Assembly (NCBI RefSeq): GCF_000715075.1
Contig: NC_134102.1
Span: forward strand, 47,315,348-47,379,347
From: Nicotiana tabacum
Taxonomy: Eukaryota; Streptophyta; Magnoliopsida; Solanales; Solanaceae
DNA length: 64,000 bases
Reading direction: 5' to 3'
Below, one piece after another: positions 23,896 to 36,280 of the stretch (within the stretch, counting starts at the first letter, position 1; every line of letters begins with the position of its first letter). Under the pieces are notes generated by a model. That model did no database searches and had not been told where the DNA came from. It saw nothing but the letters and a program-made list of their open reading frames with translations. Position numbers and translations under genes: made by a program.

Positions 23896-25054
23896 CATTT
23901 TCAAAATTTTCGGTCGTTTTTGATTTTTTTTTAAAGGATAGCTTAGTATATTATTTTTGGCTAATCTGTCAAGTTTCAGATTTTTTGGAGTTGAATTAAG
24001 AAGTTTGGAGTGTTGGAACAAACCAAAGCAGTAGCTGCCTAGAATTGGCCTGCTAAATCCTGGCATAACCGCACCTGCAGACATGCGCTCACGCAGAAGC
24101 AAAAACCAAGGAACAAATGCGAAACCTTTCATAGGTGCGACATAAAACTCGCAGAAACGGCCTCGCAGAAGCGCTTCTGGAGTCGCAGGTGCGGATATCG
24201 AACTGGTTTAATGAAATAACCCCTCATTTCATCAGGTATACTCTAAACGTTTTCCCCCAAACTCAAACTCCTCTCCTCTTTCACACTGCTGCTCTTCATC
24301 ACTGCTCACTTTTGAGTTCTCAAGCACAAGACTACATAGGTACCAAGTCTCTCATTTACTCCTCTATTCTACTTCTCTTTTCTTTTTCTTCTTCTTCATC
24401 TCCACTGTTCTAGCCCGCTTTTCCCCATATTCTTTTTGTTATCAATTTTAGTTTTGAAAATGAGGGATATTGGTTGAGAGTATGTATTGTGTGCCGTTGT
24501 GTTGAACATTACTATTGGGGGAAATCTGAATACCTAAATATTTTGTGTAGAAGCATAAATTCTCACTGCTTGCAATGTGTTTGATAAATTGTCCAAAAGA
24601 AAATTATTTGCTAAGTACCACAAAATCAAGTTTAATAGAGTCGTAGTTTTATGTAATGCACTAATTTAGAAGTTTTGAGTATAAATTATATGCTAAAAAT
24701 CTTGTTTGAGCAATAAAAGAGTCGAAAATTCCGGGCTTTTTGAACCCACAGATGAACATCGCAGAAGCGAATGAAATGCCACAGATGCGGCCTCGCACCT
24801 GCGTAGACCATTTTGCAGGTGCGAACTCTGAGGAAATGGGAAAAACCCATAGAAGCGGGACTGCACCTGCGATGGCTTTTCCGCAGGTGCGGAAACTAGA
24901 TAGATTTCCAAATTCCAGTAGCTTTGCATCTGGAGCTTCCTGGGCCCATTCGACTCGATTCTTTGGCCTAATTGCTTTGTTTTAAATTGCCTAACATGAT
25001 TCTATTGCCCGACTAATGTTGTTTTGATTTTTTTTGAAGGTACTTTGAGAGAAA
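23896..25054 (+). other. element C inter-ORF region with two CpG-word arrays
   Basis: Non-coding spacer of about 1.2 kb. CpG-rich words occur at 24065-24205 and 24755-24905. A pyrimidine tract followed by AG at about 25037 could be a splice acceptor ahead of the second ORF. Confidence 0.6.
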
Positions 25055-26400
25055 ATGGACCCGAACATGAACGAAAATGCCTCGCTTGGTCATGAAATTG
25101 AGGAGGAAGCTGTGGAAGAACAATTTGACCAGTCACGCTTCATGTCGGCTGATTGTCAACGCTGGTATTATGACAATCTCCTTACCAAGAAGATTGTGCT
25201 TGAAAAGGGGATTTCCGAGGAGAAACTGGTCGAACTACTCCCAGAATTCTATGGCCGTCTTCAAGCCTCCGGTTGGTCGTGCTTCATGCCCACCCCGTGC
25301 AAAGCCAATGAGGAGTGGGTTCCTGAGTTTTTCGCGAATCTTAACGTACAAACTTCGCCGACCCACAAGTAACCATAAAGGGTAAGACAATGAGGTTTAG
25401 AACTAAGCATATTAATGACATACTCGAGATTCTTGACCATCCACTCGAGCCAGTGCTAGAAAAAGATCATTGCAACAACGCAGAATGGCTTGTGTCTAAA
25501 CTCTATACTGCAAGCATGAGAGCAAAATGGGCCAACAAAAGAAGGGGTTTGAAATCGATTTACTTCACTACTAAAGCTAAAATATGGCTCTACATCCTCT
25601 GCAACAGGGTATCACCCTGTGGAAATGTTTCTGATCTATCATACACTAGAGCCCTGATCATTGCATGCCTTCTAGACGTCATTTCTATGAATGTCGGCCA
25701 TTATATCTTGCGGGAGCTGAGAGAGTACTTGCATGACGGCAGCCCAGGGTTGATGTTTCCTTCACTGATCACAGAGTTGTGTAGGCGGGCAGAGGATGAG
25801 GTGCACAACACCGATCATTGGTTGCTGGCCGAAAAACCCTTTCATCCGTTGAGAGTAACGGTTGAGGGTAGTGCAATCAAGAGCAAGAAGAGAAAAGTCA
25901 CCACTGTTGGCAGATCAGAGTCATCCTCACAGGCAGCGGTGCCTGAGGGATCATTTGGGATGTTGAACTCGCAGCTTGGTGTCATCCGTGACGTAGTGTC
26001 ATAGCTTCCCAGTGGACCCTCACACTCCCAGCCTATGCCCAAGTACTTCACCAGGGATGACATGAAGACCTACTTAGATGCACAGAAAAAACAGGCAGAG
26101 TCTCAGGAGAAGATAACAACATCTGTTGGCATACTTGAGGCCGCCTATGGTAACTTGGCCAAGGCACATGTAGATCTTCAGTCAGACTTTGCAAAGGAGA
26201 AAGCGAGCAACAAGAAGAAGGGCAAGTTTATGATCAAAATGTGGAGAGGCATCAAAGCTATCTTCAAATGGGAGCAGCCGAAAAGGAAGATACCTGTTGC
26301 TGATGCTGAGGATAGCGAGGAGTACTCTTTCATGTCGAGTGCTGCTGATGATGATGCTGATGACACTGAGGATGATGAGGCCGAGAGTTCTCAACGGTAG
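25055..26400 (+). pseudogene. element C ORF2: putative plant transposon protein domain
   Basis: Starts MDPNMNENASLGHEIEEE. The N-terminal third has FMSADCQRWYYDNLLTKKIV and FYGRLQASGWSCF. After a frame change near 25350 it continues with WLYILCNRVSPCGNVSDLSYTRALIIACLL and GLMFPSLITELCRRAE. This succession (strand, WxYfl...RVlp, NvG, LfPsLITeLCrrA) is typical of the 'putative plant transposon protein' family spread by Athila-like and pol-less elements; its function is unknown. A Lys-rich NLS-like run (KSKKRK) and an acidic, Ser-rich tail follow. One TAG at 26002-26004 and one frameshift break it; otherwise the frame is long and well kept. Confidence 0.7.
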
Positions 26401-28455
26401 TGATTAGCCTTTTTCCTGCAGTCTGCTAGTCTGATGCAGACCTCAGGGAGACCCTCAAACTACTCTTATTTTATTTTAATATTGTGCAGTGAGGACACTG
26501 CAATATTTTAGTTGGGGGTGGCTTCAGGGAGTATACTTTATTCGATGCTATATATTTGCCCTTGCCGGGTTTATGTTGTGGTATGGATATTGTGTGCTCT
26601 TGCCAGGCTTGTTTTGTCACTAATAATAATGTGCTCTTGCCGAGCATAGTTGTGACTGGTTGTACATTTACAAGATTAGTCACTTTTGTTATTCTATTTT
26701 TTTTTCTTTCTTTACTTATTTTCTTTAGTAGTTTTTAGTTTATTTTATTTTTGTTCGTTTAAGTATTAGTTGCTTTTGTTACTTTAGTTTTTTTTAGTAG
26801 TTTTGTTCTTTTAATTTTATTTCTGTAGTGTTTATTTTATCTTGTTAAGTAGTTTTAGTTTATATTATTTTTATCTCTTTTAATAGTAATATACTTTTCA
26901 ATAAATGTCTTTGAGTTTTCTTTATGCTACGGTTCTTTCCCAAAGAATATTTATTTGTTGAATCGGGTGACTTTTCCCTATGACGGATGGCGTGACGACT
27001 TTCTTAAGGGATTAGTCTTGTTTTGTTATGTGGAGACTTTTGGATTATTTGGTACTAACAAAATTAATCTCTTATATGTGAGGTGTGAATTAAGAATACC
27101 CCTCCGATTTTTGGTTTTAAATTGAAAAAAGTAAGTTGCATGAGGAGAATAATTTTTGAGACGACGTTTTGGCTCATTTGGTGACTCTTTGCCCACTAGT
27201 TGGCATGATATTGCTCTAAATGCTCTTGTTAAGAAGTGAAATTGATCCGGCTTGATTAGTTCATGTGCCATGTGTATTAGTTTTTGTTATAAATAATTCT
27301 TGTGTTTACTTCTATCATCTAGAACTTGCCTGGTTGGTCTTTCAATGCTAATGTTAATTATGTTTGGTTGGAGGGATGACCTTAGGCATTCTTTGTAATC
27401 TTTGAAAAAGCCTCTTTAGCCTTTCAAGCCTACTATTGCATAAATATTATCACTAGTTTACCCCATTTGAGCCTTTAACTTTTTCTTTGGCCACCTCATT
27501 ACAAACCTTTACCCTTGTGTAAAATAATTCTCTCTTTTGAACCCGTCCCTCCTTGAATAATGAGAATGAGGCTAAAAGCCTTAGTTGGGGGTATTGGTGT
27601 CAAGTTGGTATGTGGTAAGGTTGTACATTAAGGGTAGAAACATATACCTCAAAGTTGTTCATATGAAGTTACTCAAGCTCCAAAAGAAAATAGTAAAAAA
27701 CAAAATAGAGAAAAATATGTCTATATATAAATATGGAGTCTTAAAAAAACTTAGAGAGGTACTTTAAGATGGTTCTATGTTGGTAACTAGATGCCAATAA
27801 GGGCGATGTGGTTTAAAAAGAAGCAAAGTGTAAAAAGAAAGACAAATGTGAGTAGTATTCAAGGAGGGTGTAGTCACTTGTATTCCAAATGCTTATCCGA
27901 CCCTTCCCTAAACCTATATTACAAGCTTAAAAAGTCCTTATGGGATCTCCAACCGAATGTTCTTGAATAGGCGGCGAATTAAAATAAGGGCAAGCTTATG
28001 GCATGATATTTTGTAACACTTGAAATTCTTTGTTAAGAGTGAGTGTCTTTGTGCATTTGTCCCTTGTGTTGTTATTGTAAATATGGTGATTTTGGGACTT
28101 TCTTTCTTGTGAGGGCACATGAATTAGGATGGATTGGTGACATTGATGTATCCCGAAATGAGTAAATTGAGCATATGTAGTAGACTAGTGCTTTTGAGTC
28201 ACTTCTTGAGGCTTTTTGTTGTCACTTGATTATTTTAAAACTCCTTTGCATTTCTTAAAGTTGATTTTAAATGAGGGAGTTATTTGGTTGAGATTCATAT
28301 GCTTGAGCCTAATTATTAGTACCAACCAAATCCATAAGTATGGTGCTTAATTGGAGAATGTGATTTGTTTATGATAGCAATGTCACTTGTGCTTTAAATG
28401 GTAGAACCTCATTGAATTATTGGTTTTGATTTGCTTGAAGACAAGCAAAAGTTTT
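26401..28455 (+). other. long 3' non-coding region of element C
   Basis: 2 kb without a supported ORF, with a T-rich block at 26690-26900. Short ttgggggtg motifs occur near 26510, 27585 and at the PPT. The layout is shared with 11.0-12.6 kb of the family F element. Confidence 0.6.
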
Positions 28456-28468
28456 AAGTTGGGGGTGT
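28456..28468 (+). other. polypurine tract of element C
   Basis: aagttgggggtgt directly precedes the TGATGGGTGG start of the 3' LTR. Confidence 0.85.
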
Positions 28469-29939
28469 TGATGGGTGGTGATTTTACCACTTATTTTAGT
28501 CTTCTTTCTTTAGATTTTGCACCCTTTAATTATAATATGAGGTTTTTTATAGCGTGTATTGCTAGATTTTCAGGTAAATGATGCCATGAAGAGAGTTGAA
28601 TTCAATTGAAGTGGAATTGAGCAAAAAAAGAGTTGAAACAATGCAAAAGCCTTAAGATATCTCGCATCTGCGGAAGGCAGGTCGCTTATGCGATCTCGCA
28701 TCTGCGAGAAAGGACCCGCATCTGCGGGAAATAACATAGCTGGCAGAAATCGCTTCTGTGATCGTTCAACCGCATCTGCAGGCAGCGCTTCTGCACTTAA
28801 TGATCGCATCTGCGATTGCGCGTCTGTGTGTACAAGTCCGCTTCTGCGGAGCTAGAGTTTCCCATCTAATTTCGCTTCTGCGATAAGCTACCCGCATCTA
28901 CGGAGCCGCACCTGCGAGGATTTTTCCGCAGGTGCGGTCAACAAGCTTCAGACATGGACAAAATTGACAATTCACATTTTTTGCAACTCCAAACCCACAA
29001 ATACACGACCTAGCTTATTGGAAACATATCTTTGGGGATCTTTGGCTTATTTTCAGTCCATATACTAGAGAGAACAAGTTTTGGAAGATAGGGTTCTTGC
29101 ACACACACTTGGGTCTTGAAGATTTGAAGCTTTTGGTTGAGAATTTCTTACTCCTTTATGCTCATTTCTTCATTTCCCTGCTTTGTATTGTATATCTAAG
29201 TGTGTAGTATTTATTTCCAACACTTGAATCTTGTTTATAGAAATATTCATATTTAATGTGTGGATTAAATACCTTGTTGTGCTTATGTATCGAATGATTT
29301 TTATTTATTATGAAGCGAGTTGTTATTTCTTTAATTATTCTTGTTCTTTAATGTTTCCAAAGGGATTAGCTAACTCTAGGACTCGCTCATTAACTTTGAA
29401 TTAATTTTGGAAAAGATAATTTGGGGTTGGGAAAGATTAATTAACAAGAACTTGAGGCTTTAACCCTCATTTTATAGATTGTACCTAGGGATAGGATTGA
29501 ACTACTTGTAGCAATATCCGGGTGTGCTTAATCTCTTAATTGTTTTAGGGATAATTCAATTAGGAAGTCTTGTTAGTCTTCGGAAGAAGCTAATTTAGAA
29601 TTATTACCCGTGGCTAATTAACATAAACTCGCTCATATTTGTTAAATCGTGAAATACATTGGATCGTTACTTGAGTGTAATTCCCGATGCATCCATACTT
29701 ATAGCCATTGGTCATTTTACTTGCTTTCTAGGTTAGTTTATATTTTCGCATTTAGGTATAAACATTTTCACAATCAAATTCTAAGTGTTTTGCATTGCAT
29801 AATAAGTGATAATTATCTTACATTCTTAATCGCCTACATATTGTTCTCTGTGGGATTCGACCCCGACTCATAGTTGGGTAATTTATATTACATGCGACCG
29901 TGTCCATTTACTTTTTAGTAGTGGATTTGGACGTCATCA
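28469..29939 (+). repeat. 3' LTR of element C
   Basis: Matches 20973-22427 throughout. The 16-base length difference is mainly one extra CpG word near 28777-28793. Ends GACGTCATCA before the TACAA duplication at 29940-29944. Confidence 0.95.
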
Positions 29940-29944
29940 TACAA

Positions 29945-30870
29945 CCTCTATTGGACGATAGTGAATTAACCAAGTATTTCATCAGGGCCCAGAAAGGGAT
30001 ATACTTAGAAAAAATGATGGGAACGATGTGACAGAAATTCCCCGAACTGGTCAATATGGGAGATTTCTTAGAAGAAGGTACAAAATCTGGCAAAGTACAA
30101 TCCATAGCTGCACTGTATGCAGCTAGCAAGGCAATCCAATCAGGGTCAATTGGTAGTGGAAAGAAGAAAAAAGAAGAGGTCTCGACAGTCGTCGTCCCTT
30201 ACTATCAACCTAACCCACATCATGGAAACACTTTCTATTCCCCAAACATTCATTCATCACTACCCGCTTATGCTCCAGTCTATAACACCCTGCCATATTA
30301 CCACCCCCAACCTCAATATAACCCTCATCGAGTCCACAACAGCCCGAACCCACAACGACCATATGTTCCTGTCCAAACTACTACCCACCAAAACAGACCC
30401 ACTTAGGCACCACACTCTCATCCCAATTTTAAAGAGAGGGGTCCTAGAAATTATACCCCGATTGCTGAGCCTTTGGCCCAATTATTTGAGAGATTGAGGA
30501 GAGAAGTATTGATAAATCCTGTGGAAGGAAGGGTTCATGAGTATCCTTCTAAGTATTTTGATGAAACTAAAAGGTGTGTGTACCATTCAAACGTGCCTGG
30601 GCATGATACTGAAGATTGATTTAAGCTAAAAAATAAAATTGAAACACTGATCAAGAGAGGAGCCATTCAGTGCACTCCGGCTCCGCCTAATGTGAATCGC
30701 AATTCACTGCCAAATCACCGGAATCAGGGGGTCAACATGATCACCTTGGATGAGGAATATGATTTGAAAGGAATTATTGTCACAATAGGAAATGCAGAGG
30801 CGGCAAGGATCCCACCTCAAAGGACTTCGATGACCACAATGCAAGTGAGACATGCGGTGACGGTTTAGAC
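29945..30870 (+). pseudogene. gag: Gag of element B, 3' half
   Basis: Resumes the interrupted frame with PLLDDSELTKYFIRAQKG. It continues through a basic KKKKEE patch and a long Pro/Tyr/Gln-rich spacer (30200-30400). Near 30577-30619 is a zinc-knuckle remnant CVYHSNVPGHDTED, where the final Cys codon is replaced by TGA (30617-30619). Other stops and a frame change occur near 30404. It is part of the same Gag as 19909-20972. Confidence 0.82.
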
Positions 30871-31106
30871 TTATCAGAGACAAAGAGAGTCGGGAATACA
30901 AAAATGTCCCATGGACATACCAGCAAAATGGGAAGGCCAAAATGACAAACTCTACAGCAGCCCACAGTATGACTAGGTCCGGGAGATGTTACACTCCTGA
31001 AGATGCAAATCAAGGGAATTTGGGAAGAGAGAAGATTCAAAGAAGGAACATAACAGATCCCAAAGCCGCATAATTCTGGAAGAGAACGTCGGCCAAAGAG
31101 TACTCC

Positions 31107-31963
31107 ATGGAGGAGCAGCTAAAGGAAACTCTGGCGCAAATATCAATCATGGACTTGCTAATGAGTTCCAACAGTCATAAGGATGCCCTGATGAAAGTAC
31201 TAAGTGGGGTAAGTGTTCCAAGCAACACCACCAATGAGGTACTGGCCGCAACAATTGTGAAAATGGTCGAAGCAAATATGATCACGTTTATAAGAGACGA
31301 ACTTTCTATCGAAGGCGTAAGTCACAACAAAGCTCTTCATATCACCGTCAAATATGGGGACAAGGTGGTGTCCCGAGTGCTGGTTGATGGAGGGTCAGGA
31401 GTCAACATCTGTTCGCTCTCTACCTTGCGGGAGTTGGGAATCTATCTGAGGGAAGTCAAGGAAAGCCATGTGAGGGTAAGAGCTTTTGATGGTTCGCAGA
31501 AGGAAGTTATTAGCGAAATTTATTTGGCTTTGTAGATCGGACTGGTTGAATTTCCCATATTGTTTCAAGTAATGGATATTTACTCTTCATACAACTTGCT
31601 GCTAGGAAGGCCCTGGATACACATGGCAGGGGCCATCCCATCCACCCTACACTAATGCATGAAATTTGAGTGGGGATGTCAAGAGATCGTGGTCCATGGC
31701 GAATGGGGCCAATCAGCCTATTTGGAGCACGTAGTCCCGTTCATTGAAGGGCTAGACAGGATTGCTTTTCATGTAGTGGAAATCATACAGACCACCAAAA
31801 GAGAAGAGACTGAACAAAACTTGGAAATACAGCCGGCGTATAGATCCAAGATGGCTATGAGGGAGATGATGAAATATGGATACAGACCAGGAACCGAGTT
31901 AGGAGCCAGATCAGATGGGATTACAAAGCCAATTGAACCTAATTGGTAGTAAGGAAGGGCTGG
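31107..31963 (+). pseudogene. protease region of element B with C-terminal G-patch-like motif
   Basis: Aspartic protease signature LVDGGSGVNICSLSTL near 31380-31425 (catalytic Asp kept; canonical D(T/S)G reads DGG), followed by YNLLLGRPWIH near 31590-31620. After stops it continues to MMKYGYRPGTELGARSDG (31866-31920), which resembles a glycine-rich G-patch RNA-binding motif. The enzyme would have processed Gag-Pol during particle maturation. Stops at about 31535 and 31655 inactivate it. Confidence 0.78.
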
Positions 31964-32454
31964 CATAGGATGTCAGCCTCCAGTGGGGAAAACTCATACC
32001 TTTAGTTCCGGGAAAAAGGCTTTTGTGCCAGAGCATGTTTTGGGTACAGTCCAGAGTTCAGCGCCAGAAGATGATATCATCGATGGAATGGGAAGGCTGT
32101 TTTTGAATATGCTTGAAGAATGCTGTAAGGGAACTAATATCAAGACACCGACCATTAGGAATGCCAAACCAGGAGAAGAGCTACGGAATTAGATGCCAGT
32201 CTATCTTTGGTTCGCCGGGAGTCTTGGTAGTATGGAACTGTAAAAGTTTTCTTTTGAAAAGCACACGATTAATTGAGGCCTGCACCGTGTCTGTACCTTT
32301 TTATCATATGCCTATTTTGAACGCTTAGACGTTCCTCTTTTGATGAAATAAAAAGAATCTTTTTCTTAAAATATCTTAACTTTATTTACCGCTTCATTTA
32401 TACTTAGATTTTCTTTTTAGTAATCATAATGATAAAAACAAGCATTCCGCGATT

Positions 32455-33445
32455 GTGATATGTAACGAAACCATCGAGCGAAACGACCTAGATTATAAGG
32501 AATATGATGAGAGTGTGATGTCAGTCAATCTCCCACAAGAGATCGAACAACTGGAGAGTCAGAAAAAGCCTAACCTCGAAGAAACGGAAGTGGTCAATCT
32601 CGAAAACGAAAAAGACATGAAAGAAACTAGAATCATCATTCACCTAGAAGCCGAGTAGAAGGAAAAACCGGTTGAGTTACTCCGATACTACATCGATGTG
32701 TTCTCCTAGATTAAGTACAGACATTGTCTGGCACCGACTGCCTACCGATCCTGCCAGATCACCGGTCAAGCAAAAACCTAGAAAATTCTAGCCCGATTTG
32801 AGTATGAGGATAAATGAGAAAGTAACCAAGCAGATAGAGGCGAATATGGTAAAGGTCACCAATTATCCCAGCTGGTTGGAAAATATCATCCCAGTACCCA
32901 AGAAAGACGGGAAGATCAGGATATACATGGATTAGCAAGATCTCAACAAAGCAAGTCCAAAGGACGACTTCCCTTTACCAAATATCCACATCCTCATCGA
33001 CAACTGTGCGAAGCATGAACTGCAGTCGTTCGTAGATTGTTTCGCTGGATACCACTAGATCTTGATGCACGAGGAATATGCAAAAAAGATAGCCTTCACC
33101 ACACCTTGGGAAGTTTACTGCGATAGAGTCATGTCGTTCGGTCTCAAGAACGCCGGTGCCACCTACATGAGGGTCATGGCGATCCTTTTTCATGTCATGA
33201 TTCACAAGGAGATCGAAGTATATATGGATAACATCATCATCAAGTCTCGAAAGAGTTCAGAGAACTTGGATGATTTGAGGAAAGTTTTCGAGCGCCTGCG
33301 GAGGTACAACTTGAAATTGAACTACAAAATGCGCGTTCGGAGTCCCTGCTGGAATATTGTTGGGCTTCATCGTAAGCAGAAAAGGGATAAAACTGGACCC
33401 ATCAAAAATCAAGGCCATTTAGGAATTGCCACCACCCAAGAGTAA
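32455..33445 (+). pseudogene. pol: reverse transcriptase region of element B, active site mutated
   Basis: Heavily broken. Recognisable parts are SFGLKNAGATYMRVM and VYMDNIIIKS, at the fingers/palm and the YXDD box. The box (33221-33232) encodes YMDN: the second metal-binding Asp is Asn, which is expected to abolish polymerisation. The upstream third has several stops and two frame changes. Confidence 0.85.
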
Positions 33446-33599
33446 GAAAGATGTGATAAGTTTCTTAGGTAGATTGAATTACATTACTCGTTTCATAGCC
33501 CAGTCTACGTTAATCTGTGAACCCATTTTTAAGTTGCTGAAAAAGGATGCTGCCACAAAATAGACAGAAGAGTGTCAGAAAGCCTTTGACAGAATTAAG

Positions 33600-34560
33600 G
33601 AGTATTTGTCAAATCCACCTGTGCTGGTTCCCCTCGAGCCTAGGAAGCTATTGTTACTATATCTGTCAGTCTTGGATAGCGCCTTCGGATGTGTGTTGGG
33701 ACAGCATGATGAAACTGGTAGAAAGGAGCAGGCCATCTACTACTTAAGTAAGAAGTTCACGACATGCAAAGCCAAATACACTTTGATAGAACGCACTTGT
33801 TGTGCTCTAACTTGGATTGCCCAGAAACTAAGGCATTACATGTCAGCATATACTGTGCATCTGATATCACGGCTCGACCCACTCAATTACATCTTCCAGA
33901 AGCCGAAGCCTACTGGAAAGTTAGCTAAATGGCAAATTCTCCTCAGGGAATTTGACATTGTGTACATAACTCAGAAAGCTATCAAGGGGAAAGCTTTAGC
34001 CGACTACCTCACAGAGAATCCAGTGGACGGGGATTATGAGCCACTCACTACGTATTTTCTCGATGTAGAGGTATTATTTGCCGAAGAAGATATTGCAGAA
34101 TCATACCCTGGACGGAGAATGTTTTCCGATGGAGCAACAAACTTCAAAGGAGTCGGAATTGGGGCAGTCTTAATTTTGGAATCCGGACCGCACTATTCAG
34201 CATCGCCAAAGATAATATTCCCTTGTACCAATAATATGGATGAATACGAATTGGGCATCCTTAGGATTAGAATGGCAATCGACATGAACGTCAAAGAACT
34301 TTTGGTCATAGTGGATTTCGATCTATTGATACACCAAGTCCAAGGGGAGTGGTCCACCAAAAACGTCAAGATCCTTCCATATCTGCACTACGTAAAAGAG
34401 CTATGCAGGAAATTCATGAAGATTGAGTTCAAGAACGTTCCCAGGATTTAGAACGAGTTTGCCGATGCCCTTGCAACTCTATCGTCCGTGATTCAACATC
34501 CAGACAAGAACTACATTGACCCTATCGACGTAGAGATAAGGGATCAAAATGCCTATTGCT
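33600..34560 (+). pseudogene. pol: RNase H and second (archaeal-type) RNase H of element B
   Basis: The first domain (33606-34020) has FGCVLGQHDE, AIYYLSKKFT and the tether-like KWQILLREFDIVY. The second, starting MFSDGATNFKG near 34120, has the acidic set Asp (FSDG), Glu (NNMDEYELG), Asp (VDFDLL, where a GDSxLL-type motif is usual) and Asp (FADALATL). A second RNase H between RNase H and integrase is diagnostic of the Tat lineage. A TAG at 34449-34451 interrupts the second domain. Confidence 0.88.
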
Positions 34561-34699
34561 TCCATGTAGATGAAGATTCCTTGCAACCAGAGAATACCTG
34601 GAGAATGCTACTATTAGTCAGAAGCGAGCCCTCAGGAGGTTGGTGAATCATATTTTTCTTAACGAGGAAGTCCTATACAGGAGGACCCCAGACTTGGGT

Positions 34700-35801
34700 T
34701 TGTTAAGGAGTGTAGATGCCGAAGGCGACCAGGTTATTGGAAGAAATACATGAAGGAACATGCGAACCCCACATGAACGGGTTCACATTAGCCAAGAAGA
34801 TCTTGAGAGCTGGATACTTTTGGATGACTATGGAAAGTGATAGTATCCGCTACGTACAGAAGTGTCACCAGTGCCAGATTTAAGGGGATTTCATCTGAGC
34901 CCCGCCGAATGAGTTGAATATGATGGGTTCACCCTGGCCGTTCGACGCTTGGGGAATGGACATGATTGGACCTATAGAGCCCGCTGCTTCAAATAGGCAC
35001 CGCTTTATCTTGGTAGCCATCGACTACTTTACTAAATGGGTCGAATCATCTACCTACAAGGCCGTCACAAATAAGGTAGTGGCAGATTTCGTCCAAAACA
35101 ACATCATCTGCTGATTTTGGATGCTGGAGTCAATCATCACTGACAATGCCGCTAACCTCAATAGCGACCTCATGAAAGAAATCTGCGAGAAATTCATAAT
35201 CGTCCACCGCAACTCCACAGCCTACAGACTGCAAATGAATGGGGAAGTCGAGGCAGCCAAGAAGAATATCAAGAGGATCATGCGAAAAATAGTGGGCAAT
35301 CACAGGTAATGGCACAAGAAACTATCCTTCGCCTTACTAGGTTATCAGACCACCATGAGAACATCAACTAGGGCAATGTCGTACATGTTAGTATACAACA
35401 CTGAAGATGTGATACCCGCAGAGGTCGAGATACCATCTTTGAGAGTCATTCAAGAGGCCAAGTTGGTTGATGTAGAGTGGATACGGGTCAAACAGGAGCA
35501 ACTCATGCTCATCGATGAGAAGAGAATGAATGCAGTATGCCATGGTCAGCTATGTCAGAATAGGATGGCCAGTGCATTTAACAAAAGGGTAAAGCCTCGC
35601 TAGTTCACACCGGGGCAGTTGGTCCTAAAGAAAATCTTTCCCCTCCAGGAGGAAGCCAAAGGAAAGTTCGCACCAAACTGGCAAGGTCCTTACGTGGTTC
35701 ACCGAGTGTTGTCGAGAGGAGCTCTAATCTTGGTAGAAATGGATGGAAGAAACAACACGAAGCCCCTCAAATCAGGCGCAGTCAAGAGATACTATGTTTG
35801 A
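34700..35801 (+). pseudogene. pol: integrase of element B
   Basis: The zinc-binding segment lies near 34746-34880 (H..H and KCHQCQ). The core starts PFDAWGMDMIGP (catalytic Asp near 34959), followed by ITDNAAN (second Asp near 35142) and GEVEAAKKNI (catalytic Glu). The C-terminal segment NWQGPYVVHRVLSRGALIL and the terminal KRYYV stop follow. The DDE triad is present, but several stops (near 34880, 35112, 35307, 35601) break the chain. Confidence 0.88.
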
Positions 35802-35849
35802 AGACAAATAGAGTTAGGTTTTATTGTAACAGAGCTACATTCAACCTAA

Positions 35850-36280
35850 CTTCCCACAGAGGGATACGTAGGCAACCCACGTAGGGTTCGGTTTCTCCCC
35901 CTCCTTTCTTTTGTAATATAAAATACAAACATCATTTTTGTATGTTGCTCTAGAACTACGCCGACTTGATTTCCTCAGGGAGGAATACGTAGGCAATCCT
36001 CATCAGATTTAGCCGTCTTTTGTAATTGAACTACGTTCTGGCCTGATTCCATTTGGATATGCAGGTAGTCTGAGTCAGACTCGGCCATTTCATTCTTAAT
36101 CTCATCATTTTGCATCTATTGTAATTGAACTACGTCTTGACCTGATTCCATTTGGATACGTAGGCTGCCTGAGTCAGGTTCGGTCACCTTCATCATGTTT
36201 TTATCATTATCCACGAACTACGTTCATACCTAATTCCATTTTGGATACGTAGGCAACCTGAAAGGGTTCGGTCATAACCT
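35850..36280 (+). repeat. tandem repeats 1 in 3' region of B (about 75-100 bp units)
   Basis: Five diverged units built on 'ctacgt..tggcctgattcc', 'ggatacgtaggc' and 'gggttcggtc'. Unit starts fall near 35866, 35955, 36028, 36129 and 36218. Confidence 0.8.

Larger units (their letters stand above)
20973..29939 (+). mobile_element. complete non-autonomous LTR element C (no pol), nested in gag of B
   Basis: Two near-identical LTRs (1455 and 1471 bp) with TG...CA ends, a 5-bp TSD, a tRNA-Asp-type primer site and a PPT enclose 6.0 kb of interior. The interior carries two ORF regions but no protease, RT, RNase H or integrase that I could find in any frame. It must have been mobilised in trans. The primer site and the gcgcttggtgggaggcaac motif after the first ORF point to an Athila-like helper. 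LTR similarity (a few percent difference by eye) shows it is younger than its host B. Confidence 0.95.
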
